DNA of 64,000 bases from Numida meleagris. Its lineage: Eukaryota; Chordata; Aves; Galliformes; Numididae. Below the pieces are notes generated by a model. It saw only the letters and a list, made by a program, of their open reading frames with translations, was not told the origin of the DNA and ran no database searches. The stretch spans positions 58,400,433 to 58,464,432 of the forward strand of contig NC_034413.1 in NCBI RefSeq assembly GCF_002078875.1. Reading direction: 5' to 3'. The first letter of the stretch is position 1; each line of letters opens with the position of its first letter. A program made the translations under genes and the position numbers. This document shows, one piece after another, positions 26,991 through 37,588 of this stretch.

Positions 26991-27180
26991 TGTGCCACAT
27001 CTCCACATTACTTGAATGCCTCCAGGGACGGTGACCCCACCACCTCCCTGGGCAGTCTGTGCCAGCGCATCACCACTCTTTCTCTTAAAAGTTTTTCCTG
27101 ATTTCCAATCTGAACTGCCCCTGGTGCATCTTGAGGCCATTACCTCTCATCCTAGAATGTTCCATTGCTGCGCAAGAGAG
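26991..27180 (-). mobile_element. CR1 LINE internal 3'-region fragment, minus strand
   Basis: This begins inside the CR1 3' region (TGTGCCACATCTCCAC, GAATGCCTCCAGGGACGGTG), continues with CCCCACCACCTCCCTGGGCA, CACCACTCTTTCTC, CCCCTGGTGCATCTTGAGGC and CATTACCTCTCATCCT, and fades at about 27180. The 3' tip with TCATAGAATC is missing, so the left end was deleted or diverged beyond recognition. The wording matches the CR1 at 32.57 kb (same GACGGTGACCCCACCACCTC and CTTGAGGCCATT), so these two are one subfamily. Confidence 0.92.
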
Positions 27181-28680
27181 CTAGAAATCAGAACCTGACT
27201 GAAAAGGGTATATCAAATAATTTGTATTATATGCCCTTATTTTGTCAACATGTAATACACTGTCTGGCATACCACATCAGAGAGCTTCCTCAGCTGATGC
27301 AAAAGGCTACTATTAGCTTCTTCTAATGCAAAGCTCCTCCAAAGTCCTCTCTGCTATAAAATCAGGCAACAAATGAGATCCTGATGAACAGCAGATTACA
27401 TTTATTGGCAGTTACATTTATTTTTCTATCATTAATATAAAACATGAAGTATCAATACATCAACTTTTATGTATGTGACTGTAACCATATTTTTCCAGCC
27501 TGCACACAGTGCTGTATTTTAGGCTCATGAGCTGTGTGGGAAAAGGCCCTCTTAGTGTCTCTGAATAGCTCCTAGCACAATAGAGCCTGAAGAATGATTT
27601 GTGCCTTTGGGCACTGCAATCCTGTTAGTATGGAACATCTGAAATATGTTCCGTATTATGGAACTGAAAATTAGACGGGAAATACTTGTTATGTTGCATA
27701 CCTTATGATCAGTCTAATTTGTAAGTACTAAAGTGGTTTGCCTTCAGAGGGACATTAAGAAATTTCTGGCCAAACTCTCTGGCTCATATTTACGGTGTTA
27801 TTCAGACACTTCGGTCTCATTGATTTACAAGCTCACAGAGGACAGACTGTCAAGACGTAGTGACCACCACAATGAGGGTTTCTTTTATCAAGGATCTGCT
27901 TTGGAGTAGATAGGTCACAGAGTACCTACCTGCTTAAAGGGTGATTAGTGTTAGACGCGCGATAGACACTACGATGATGAGCCTAGGTAATAGTAATTCT
28001 TATGACCAGAGGTCAAACTCGCAGAGTTGTGGCAAATAAAAATCTGTACCTGGTCTCTGCTTGCAGATTTGAGGGCTAAGGAACCATTAACACTCTTCAT
28101 GGCTGGATCTTTGCACAAGAACACCTTTGATTTAGGTGGTGGTAAGAGGGAAGTTGTTCTTGTGAACTAGCAGCTAGGGAGGGAGCTGGGTTTGGTGCAA
28201 CTGCCCCAGAACAGGCAGGTCTAGAAAAAAGGCAGCAGCAGTTTGTGGAGCTTCTTGGAGACATTTTTAATAGCCTAGTTTAAAAATGGAACTGAGCTGC
28301 CTGCAATATACCTGAGTATATAATTCATTATGTTGTGCTTCTCTTCTGCGTATCTTTTGAACACAAACGACATCTTTGTATGCTGTAAATAATTATTGAT
28401 AATTCACATAAGACGCGCTAAATGTACTGCAGGACCTAGCTGTTATTGATTTAGCCATTACTTTTCACGTTTCTTCTTTACCATTAGAAGATTTGCTGCT
28501 CACTGCATTTTATAATAATTGCACTCTTGAATTTTAAATACTCCTGGAATCATCCCTGCATTTCAGCTTATAAAACATGCAAAGCTAGTGTATTAGGTAG
28601 GTTATTTGTTTTTCAGTCTCAGATTTATGTTTTATACTGTCACCTCTGGATAGATAACAATGTGAATTGTAGCATACATA
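27181..28680. other. Unassigned DNA
   Basis: No gene is seen. Part of the stretch at about 27.84-28.26 kb is somewhat GC-richer, but I recognise no repeat family. Open frames are under 60 codons. Confidence 0.55.
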
Positions 28681-28683
28681 TGT

Positions 28684-28708
28684 TGCTCCGAAAGTAATGC
28701 CTCCCATT
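28684..28708. repeat. Mariner left terminal inverted repeat
   Basis: TTGCTCCGAAAGTAATGCC plus about 6 further bases. It pairs with the right repeat at 29206-29230 over about 25 bp with a few mismatches. Confidence 0.85.
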
Positions 28709-29205
28709 TATTTCCATGGAAACTACAACAGATACAAAGAGAACAATAACACTATCTGATAAAGCAAATTCTCAGCTACAGAATACTGTTATTTTTAACA
28801 TAGTGACCACTATTAGCTATGTATTTTCACCAACAATGAACAAGAGCCTGCATGCTGTGCTTGTAAAAATCTGCTTGGCCTTCCAGAACGTGGCTTATCT
28901 TTCATGCCATGTCACTACTGCTGAAGCACACCACCCCCTGCCTCACTGAGCTCACATCCTCTGTTTGGTCTCCAAAATGTTCAGCAAGCGTCAATGAATG
29001 TCAATGGACGCAATTTTTTTCTACATGGAGGAATTCAATGACATACACACTTCTGTGTCAGACATTGTTTTGTCAGACTGCTCCTCTGCTGCTGTCTGTT
29101 GCACAGCAACAAAATGCAACAGAATATTGGCAGGAAGCCAATACCTGCCATACCAATACTGCCATACCAACATCCACCTCTGATGTTGTAGGCCAACATA
29201 ATAAA

Positions 29206-29230
29206 ATAGGTGGCATTACTTTTGGTCCAG
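29206..29230. repeat. Mariner right terminal inverted repeat
   Basis: GGTGGCATTACTTTTGGTCC and flanking bases, the inverse of the left end. The expected TA duplication is not intact on this side. Confidence 0.83.
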
Positions 29231-29232
29231 TC

Positions 29233-32200
29233 TTCTTGCAATCCCACTGGCCGTATGCCTACACAGGCAAAGACCTTAGGTTGATCAGTACCTTGTGCTG
29301 AATTATTTATTGCAATAGTGACCTGAGAAGTTCTGTATACGTAGGGTAGCATCAATTACCACTTTTCTCCTGCCATAATCCCACAGTCTGAAATTCAGAG
29401 CCATCTCTTTGCCATATCAGTGAAAACGTCCTATCTGCAGTTGCACACACCACACCACTGAGTGCCCAGGAAAGTATAACTGCTAGAAATTAATATAAGC
29501 GGTATCATCAAATATTTAAAAACAACAAGCTGTGAGGAATTCTTCTAAAGAAAATGTGTAGTTTTTCTTTTCTCTGGGAAATAGAATAGATGTCAGAGTA
29601 TTTTCACATGAGCAAATGTAACTGTATATGGGTCTCTCTATGTACATACTATATAAATTTATAATTGCTATGAAGATGGTAAAAAAATTAACATTTGATT
29701 AATACTATTTCATTCTGCTCTGTTATCTTGCCTAAAAAATAAAGCTTCTCTCTGCCTTGTGTTTATTCCTAGAAATTGAGAATAGTAATATTTACTAGCA
29801 TATGGTGATTACTTAGGAATTCAAGTATTCAGTAGAAAATTGCCTGGAAACAGTATAACTGGGACCATACATGGGGGGTTTGTGAGTTGATTTGTGCTCC
29901 TTGATTGTAGGTGGCTATGAACAAAGACTGTTTTGAATGATAGCTTGTGCTCCTGCATGATAAGGATGTAGAATGAAAAAAGATAAAGGAGCTGGAATGC
30001 TGTATGACCTTGGTCTTTTCTTCCTTTCATTCCTTTACTCTCTTAGCTTTTCAAAAGGAAGTCTTGGCATTTTCCCCAAGTTTTAAGTGAACTTCCAGAC
30101 CCTAGAAGGGCAACATATTCTCACACAAAGTGTGTTTAAAAATATAGCTTGGAGCTAATTTTGATGATGTTTACGGTCAGCTTCCTCTGTGTTTTAAAGG
30201 ATAAGAGCACTTGTTTGATTTTGGAGCCATAAATTGTCATAAACTTTGTTTTTTCGACTGGTCCATATCTAGGATGTTGATAAAATACCGTGTCTAAACG
30301 TAGCTCAGAACAGCAATGAATCTGTATGGGCAAGAGAGGAATATATCTGCCATCTGTAACAATGAATAGTTGATGGGCAGACAAAAGAATTACTCCTATG
30401 CTTTATTTTCTCCCATTTTGCTCTTTCATTTTTTTGCTTCTATGTTCGATTGTAAGCAGTTGGTAGGACCTCTCATTTCATGAACGCAGAAAAACACAAC
30501 TGGAGATTTCTTCCCATTATTCACCAAGATAAGGTTTCAAACAAAAATAAAAATGGCAATCTCATTTAGTGACAAGCTTTGCCCCTCCCTTTTTCCCTAC
30601 CTGTATGTTGTGCCCCAGAGGCAGTCAGCCCCTGAAAGGCGCTCAGTGTTGCCTTAACCAGGACTCAGTCTGACCTAAGCTGAACAGGTGTTACCTGTAA
30701 CTTGGATGGTTCCAGGCATTAACTGCCATAGCTGCCTGGGGGCAGGATGCATAGCAAATGTATGTGGAGTAATTATTTAGCTTGTTTGTATGTATAGTGT
30801 TCTTTTAATTAAAATGGTTTCTCTTTTAACAAAATATTAAAAAGCTACTTCCAGCCAAAAAAGTCAAGTTTCTTTCATTTTTCATCCTAGAAAATTGTAT
30901 CTTTTTTTTCCAGCTTTCTGGCAGAAACGTTAGAAAATCCTGGACAAGTGTGACTGTAAATATATTTTTAACATTAATATGAGATTCATTTATCAAGCAG
31001 CTGTAATTATTATTCACAAGCAGAGTGAATTGGCATGTCAACACTGAAATCGGGGGAAATACAGCTGAAAACTTGCCTTGGAAAATATGGGTAAGAGATA
31101 TTTAAGCAAGTTAATTGTTTGGCTTATTTTTCTCTTCACTTCTTCACTGATACAGTCTTTTCTCAGAGTTGCCATTTATTCAAGCTGGGATCAGCAGATA
31201 ATTCCTCCTGAGCAGCTAAAGATAACTTTTCTTGCTATACAGCTCACGTTAGTGGTATTATTCTAATAGCTCAATGATTAATTCATTCCAGTTCTTAATC
31301 TGTTCCATATGCAACAAGTTAGTCTATTTAAGCTCTAAGCAAGCATAATTTAAATCCTTGTTTCCAAATTTTAGTTTTAGTTATCTCTAATCAGTATCTG
31401 TTTTAATTTTGCTGGTTTCAGAGAGCATCACAGTCTTGTTTTCTGTCCATGACTAAAAGATACATTTTGTATGTTTCTAAGTACATAAACTAGCACGCTT
31501 AGATTTTGTACATGATGGAGTATGGTAAATGTCAAAATCATATGTTGGCCCATTTAATTTGATAATTACCTACGTTTCCAAGGCGAATCATTCAGTCAGT
31601 CTTTCATTTTTAAAGCATTTTAAGAAGAGCTAAGATATGAATACCGATTTTTCAGTTGGATCCTTAACTATAAAAGCATATTTTTCCAAAGGGTATTTGG
31701 AATAATATGATCAAGAATATACCCAAAAATCTAAATCCATCTACATAGAACTAGGAGAGAAAAATATTTTTTCACTTTCCAGGAAAAGCAGGTCATAAGT
31801 GCTTTCTGAGTGTCCCCTAACCATCACAAATGCATTTTGCTGTTTTGAGAGCAAGAAGCATGAGATAAGACAAATGTGTAATTACTTCTTGACCCACTCT
31901 TCTGGGTTATACATTTTCATGAGGTGCCACGATTCATTATTTGCATTGATATGTACAGAAGGATGGGGCTGCTTAGTTGATATTCATTTATTCAACAGTC
32001 TGTAATCTATATTTAATGGAGTACCAGACTGTGGCATAATAAACCGTTTAAAAAGATAGCTGCTGCTTACACAGGGGTTATTGCTTGCATAACCTGTACT
32101 TATTTTTCATTACAAAACTAAAAGAGCAAAGCATAATTCACACAAGAAAATGAAGTTAACATTTAATGGTTTGAAAAATGATAGTGTACCATAATGCTGT

Positions 32201-32564
32201 GCAGTACTCTGCACACTTATAAAACAAAGCAAGGCAGCAAAAAAAAAAATAAATACAAATAAAAAGGCATTAATGGAGCACGGTGAAATGTGGGCACCAA
32301 AGCAAAACAATGCGTTCCAGTTTGCCACCTGCTTAGCAGGACTGCTTGAAGGTTGCTAATTAGTCAGAAACCAGTAGATTTGTGAGTAACTGAGCAAGTA
32401 CGAACGCCTGGCCTTAACAGTGACACAAATGCTGAAACCTTCTATTTCATTATTTTCCCCTTTCCTGAGTTTTCCTTCACGGAAATAGTTTTCATGTCAC
32501 TATATGGGCATAGAAATGCTGCATGGACATCTCTGCATGGATCCATGCAGGTAAGGTACAATAC
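29233..32564. other. Unassigned AT-rich DNA
   Basis: No gene or recognisable transposon is seen. A slightly GC-richer segment at about 30.60-30.76 kb is not recognised. Confidence 0.55.
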
Positions 32565-32810
32565 AGAATCATAGAATTATAGAATCACTGAGGTTGGAAA
32601 AGACCTCTAAGATCATTTAGGCCAACTGTCCATCTACGACCAATAATGCCCACTAAACCATGTCTTTTAGTGCCACATCCCAGTGCTTCTTGAACACTGC
32701 CAGGTGTTCAAGAACAGCTCCAGGGACGGTGACCCCACCACCTCCCTGGGCAGCCTGTTCCAGTACCTCCCCTGGTGCAACTTGAGGCCATTTTCTCTTG
32801 TCCTTTATAA
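32565..32810 (-). mobile_element. CR1 LINE 3' fragment, minus strand, rearranged
   Basis: The left end AGAATCATAGAATTATAGAA and TGAGGTTGGAAAAGACCTCT, then AAGATCATTTAGGCCAACTG, is the reverse-complemented CR1 3' end. The GTGCCACATCCCAGTGCTTC, GGGACGGTGACCCCACCAC, CTCCCTGGGCAGCCTGTTCC and CTTGAGGCCATTTTCTC blocks follow. Two differences stand out against the related copy at 26991. About 52 bp are missing between CAGTACCTC and CCCTGGTGCAAC. Extra sequence at 32698-32714 creates a perfect hairpin. The 117-codon minus-strand frame at 32653-33006 spans this repeat and is not a gene. Confidence 0.95.
32687..32714. repeat. Perfect 11-bp hairpin inside CR1
   Basis: Arms TTCTTGAACAC (32687-32697) and GTGTTCAAGAA (32704-32714) are exact reverse complements around the 6-base loop TGCCAG. 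The right arm has no counterpart in the related CR1 at 26991, where the left-arm sequence runs directly into CTCCAGGGACGG. Confidence 0.93.
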
Positions 32811-35729
32811 GCCTGAGCTGAACACTTTCACTGAGCTGCAAAATCATGTTCCCAAGCTGACAGCTTAATAAGAGAGGTTTGTACTGGTAATCGGGATCAA
32901 TGAGGAAAACTGTAAGACAGGTGATAATGGTAAATGTTGAGATGTTTACAAGTCTGACATTGTTGACTGTGTGTGAAATAATATGGTTTTCCAAGCCATC
33001 TCCCACATAAGTACTGGAGTTGTCCAGAATACCTTAGCTCGTTTAAACAAATGCTGTTTCAGTCAACATCTATTAGCTCTACTGGATTTCTAAATGCCTC
33101 AAATTGGGAAATACAAGCTTTATCTTAATGGAAGCTTTGGAAGCTTCACGGGGCCATGTCCTCAAATGAAGGATATTGAGTGGCAGTACAGTGTGGGTTC
33201 AGAGTTAATCTCCTCCTCCTTTGGGGTGACAGGGACACCACTGAAGGGACCTAAAACCAAACTAATAGATTGAAAACCCAGCTGATTACTAGGTCTGTGG
33301 ATGTATTTCCCGCTGGTGGGAAATAGGTGAGTTCAGCTACAGTGACTGGAAAAGAAACTTTCTCTTCCATGCAGCAGAAAATTGTTTCCTACAACGTGAG
33401 CTGACCTCTGTTTCTGACAAACAACACATGGGCTTGTTAGATGAATGTTGAGAGACAAAGAAAACAAAAAATAAACCAAAACACTCTCAAGGGCTTTAGG
33501 AATATAATATAATTGGTGGCTAAAGAATTTCAAGTGCCAATTAGGGGTCGTTGTAAGGTTGCAGAAACTGGAAGAATTTTTTTAATCCTTGTCTTTAGGA
33601 AGCTTTTTCTGCTTGTAATGCTATTACATTGTATAATTCAGCAAGTGAATGTGATATACATAGAAAATTAATGTTCATCTTGCTTTGTTGGCTTTTTAAG
33701 CTCCCATTTTCCATGCGTGTGCTGAAGAACTTTTCTATTTCTGTGCCTTTGCTTGCTTCCTTCAGGGAGCTGCATCAACACTACAGAAAGCTGACACCTG
33801 GGAATATGTGCAGTTGCCTCAAGGGCAATTAGCTATAAAAGATAGGGCTAAAAGCTAATTGCTCTGGTTTAGTCCTCAAAGTGCAGGTGAAGCTTGCTGA
33901 GAAATGAAAGTCAGGCAGGAGAAAGGCCAGCACAAAAACTCTCTCTTGAGTTTAACTAGAGCTTTTAAGCACCAAAAACTCCTGAGAGTTTGGCAGTAAA
34001 ATCTGTGTTCTTATGCCTGCTACAATGAGGAGCTGAAATTTTACCTTGTTATTTAGTTATTTGAGATTTTTTGTGCCTTTCCTTCCTTTTTTTGAGAGTA
34101 TGGTGGGGAGTGGTTTGAATTGACATCAAAAACATGATGGGACAGGGAAGAAAAAAACATCTAGACTGTAAGTGATACAATGCTCCCACAGTCTGTGTAG
34201 CTACAAAGCTCCTGTGATTGAAAGCTGGGTGTATGATGATGATCAGAGCATCTCAGTTAAAGGCATTCCTTATATTATTCATTTGACCTGATAAGTAAAG
34301 TCAATCTAGTGTCTTCCCAGCTGCTTTTTTTTTGCATTAGATATGTGTTAAAAATGGATGCTTGTGAAAGATTGGAAGCTGGTTCTATTTATTTGAGTTA
34401 AAGTGTGGGAGGAGTACAAGGGAAAAGTGTAAAATAGCTGCTGTACTCTGAACAGCTGCATCACTGGAATAAGGAGGGGAAATTGCTTTCCAGTCTCAAA
34501 ATCTTTGAGTCCTCAAACATTTTTCATGTCATAAGTTAAGGTATCTAAAATGTTCAGTTTCAAATACACAAAATACTTGTTTCAACATCTCTAAAACATT
34601 CTTTTTCTGCCATTTAGTGTTTATCATTTGGCTCTACAATTTGAAAACAAAGTTGAGACAACAAAGTTTGCTACTCTTCATTTTAAAGTGTCAAGAAATG
34701 ACATATGACTAAAGAATGGGTGAAGGAGATCACAAATCTTAAATTCAGAAATCTGCCTGACTAACCTGTTTCTACAAATAGTAGTGAAATGCAATACATT
34801 GCTTCAGAAAGCTTCCAGCTGGCTCTATTTCCAAGAAGCATTTTGGACTGACAGTGTTAAACAAACTGTTGTTTGCTCCTTCATACTTCAGAAATACATC
34901 TTGGTATAACATATATATACCAGAAATATCTATACCTGTGTTGACCACTTTCTTCCTCATCCACAGGATAGTTGTATTTTCTACCCTGATATTTATCTGT
35001 CTGCAGAAGGACAGCCAAAACCAGCCCATTCCATGTACTTTTTTGTCTCACTTATTTTCTTAACTGCTAACTGAGGGCATTTATTGGACCTCTCTTGGTA
35101 CTATGTCCTTCAAGGGTGATGTAAAATTGTTCTTAGCAGTCTCAAGGGAAAGGAAGAGGCCAGGCACACTCTCATTACCAAACCAGCTCTGCTACATTTC
35201 CTTTGCCAATCTAGATGCTGGAAGACCCAACACCCACATTTGTCAAATTTTTGTCCTTGTTTTAATAAAAGATGAGATGGAGTTTATCAATGAGCTTGTG
35301 TAAATGCGATTAGTCATTCTAGGGGTTTCAATCTGGGGACAGCAAATGGCTTAACTGGTGTCTGTGAACTACACCTCACTGAAAAAGAGTTCAGCTCCTG
35401 ATTTTCTTTAGAGAAGGGTGCCCTAAGGTGTATAGCATACATTTTGTATGTGGATATGCAAATGTGCATGAGTATAACTGAGAGGTCATCATACAGCGTG
35501 AGTGGAAATACAGAAACAGATTGCCCATATTTCAGAGTTCTTTGCTGAGACTGCTAAATTTTTGGTGCTAGCCTTCCCAACACAGAGTCTAGTGGAATTT
35601 AGCATTAGTTTTACATTAAGCTAAATGCAAAAATATCTTTCTGCTTATTAACATCTTCATAGTTCTAAACAAATCAATGTTACTTTGACAAGTAGGGCAA
35701 AGAAAACTTATTGAAATATGCTTTAGGCT
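32811..35729. other. Unassigned DNA
   Basis: No gene or recognisable repeat is seen. Open frames are under 90 codons, and overlapping frames at 34772-35063 on opposite strands have no recognisable domain. Confidence 0.55.
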
Positions 35730-36085
35730 AGTAGAGCATGTGCATGGGAACCGTTAGGTCACAGCCTGAACCAGTGATTGAGCACCTGGTGAAGGAGTGT
35801 AGCCACCTGGGAGCACAGGTGCAAGCAATTCAGTACACTGAGTCCACCCTCTCCCTAACCTCATTTAAGGGCTGTCAACCAAAAGGGAAGCATCTCTACT
35901 TGGAGGTTGCCTCCTTTAGGTTGTTTGGTGAGCCCTGATCCTCAGAAAGGGGTAAGCAGTTCCTTCTTTGTTGCTAGATTGTGATTGCTGCCTTTATTGG
36001 GTGATACAAAACTTGTTTAAAGCAACTGTATCTCCTGCCTGTTACCCTTGAACCCAGGGATGGCAGGTTCAAACTTAAACAGGTG
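35730..36085 (+). repeat. Possible old interspersed repeat, family not recognised
   Basis: This ~355-bp block is GC-richer than both flanks and starts abruptly near GTAGAGCATGTGCATGGGAA. It has the texture of a middle-repetitive element: GAAGGAGTGTAGCCACCTGG, CATTTAAGGGCTGTCAACC, ending with TTACCCTTGAACCCAGGGAT. It could be a degenerate LTR or another avian repeat. I find no second copy in this window and no inverted or direct terminal repeats, so the call rests on composition and a vague resemblance only. The 66-codon plus-strand frame at 35738-35938 lies within it and is not called as a gene. Confidence 0.3.
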
Positions 36086-37552
36086 AAGGACATGTTGGAG
36101 TCTGGGGCTCTGATTTTCACAGCAGCACTAACTACCAAATTAATGGCTAGAGAGGCATCACCACCTCTGCTCTGTTAGACACCGGACCTGAATAGATAAT
36201 TGCAATTTAGAGAAACGAGATAGTGTCTAGAGATAAACTAGTTAGGTGAGAAGTGAAGCTGGCAGCATATATTTGGGTATAGTGTTAACTTTGCATCACC
36301 TCACTTAAGTAATTTCTGGTAGTGCTACACAAGGGTATGGTAGTATCAGTGATACTTGACGTGCATGATGATAATTGACTCAAAGTTTAACAGCTGACAG
36401 ACCTCTGTTTCTGTCTTGGATGTTTTGCTGATGTTTCAGGAATCAGAGTCTATTATCTTGGTAAGTGTGCAATTTTCAGTAAGCTGAACAGGGCGGGCAA
36501 AACAAGCCCCTTGAGTTCAGCATCAGAAAAGACCATTTGTTTGCAATGGCAGAGGTCTGCAGCAGGGCCAGGACCCAGGTTTGCTACCCTGAGTATTTAT
36601 TGACAAGTTCTATCAGCTGCTTCAGAAGTAGTAGGGGGTTGAAAACAAACCAAAGGAACAAGTAGCATGGAAGGAACATCAGGGCATGAAAACGAAACTC
36701 TTACTATTTTGAAAATGCTATTTCACTAAATAATTGAGTTCCCCCTCCACATGCACTCTTGTTCCATATGCTTGGAGTTTAAGTGAAGTGTTTCCTTCCT
36801 TTTATTACTTCTCTGTTATCAGTACAAACATGTAATCTTGGGCTTACTGCTAAGAGTATATCTGTCTTCAGCTTTTATGCTTTGTAATTCCCAAGGAAAT
36901 CAGTTCCTGATATCTTGCTCTGAAAAAACAATGCTCACTCAGCAGGCAAGAGGAGTTTTAAAACTGTAGGCAATAATGGTAATCCTTTCCTTAGTTACAT
37001 TGGTGTAAAGCCTAAGTAATTTTCTTGCAGAAAAAAGAAGAATCAGGACTACTTTTCTCAGGAGGAAATTTGCTAATTATTTCTAGATAAGGTAGTGAGA
37101 GCAATTAGTGATAGATATTGGAATCAACACTTGGTGAAATTTATGTCCGCGTAATGCCAACATGTACCTCTGTTCAACTTCTATTATCACTTTAATAGGG
37201 AAGGAAAAGGAAAAAAGCTTACTTCAAATATATGAAGTGAACTGTACATGTGTCTTTTTGGACATTGCAGATTTTTATCAGCCAATGACTTATATAATGT
37301 AAATGGATTTGGGCAGCAGACAGCACTGGTATGAACTACGTGCTCCAATTACGGCAGGGTGGGTGTGGGACTGGTTTGAGCTGAAATCAGCAGTAGTACT
37401 CAGGTGGCCATGCAGAGCCTCTGAGTGGGGTGACCCACAGGCAGCTGGGGAAGAGACGCGGTTTGGACTGATGGAGAGGTGCTAGAGTTCTCTTGTTGCT
37501 ATACTCTAGTTCTGATCAGGTATAAATTATTCCTAAAACCATTTCAGAGTCT

Positions 37553-37555
<3 letters not shown>

Positions 37556-37588
<33 letters not shown>
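37556..37588. repeat. T33 homopolymer followed by C6
   Basis: Thirty-three T residues run into six C residues. On the minus strand this is G6A33. No AATAAA signal lies upstream of it in the minus-strand sense, so there is no good case for a processed pseudogene tail. Confidence 0.95.

Larger units (their letters stand above)
28681..29232 (-). mobile_element. Mariner DNA transposon, deletion derivative (Galluhop-like)
   Basis: This ~550-bp element has terminal inverted repeats. The left end TTGCTCCGAAAGTAATGCC matches the reverse complement of the right end, CTGGACCAAAAGTAATGCC, in most positions, and the left end is preceded by TA. On the minus strand, decayed pieces of a mariner transposase N-terminus are readable: a start-like MSDTEVC near 29065, a helix-like IEFLHVEK segment near 29035, and the linker motif KDKPRSGRP at 28902-28876, typical of the Tc1/mariner hinge between the DNA-binding and catalytic domains. 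A7 in place of an expected A6 shifts the frame near 29017, and in-frame stops follow. The catalytic DDD region is missing, so this is an internally deleted, dead copy. Family name is from memory. Confidence 0.88.

Noticed and set aside
28909..29301. 130-codon plus-strand frame and 106-codon minus-strand frame
   Set aside because: They lie in the mariner fossil. The plus frame is antisense to the transposase remnant, and the minus frame is not the transposase frame over most of its length.
36040..36080. GGTTCAAACTT resembling a tRNA B box
   Set aside because: No A box at the proper distance and no cloverleaf; a single short match.
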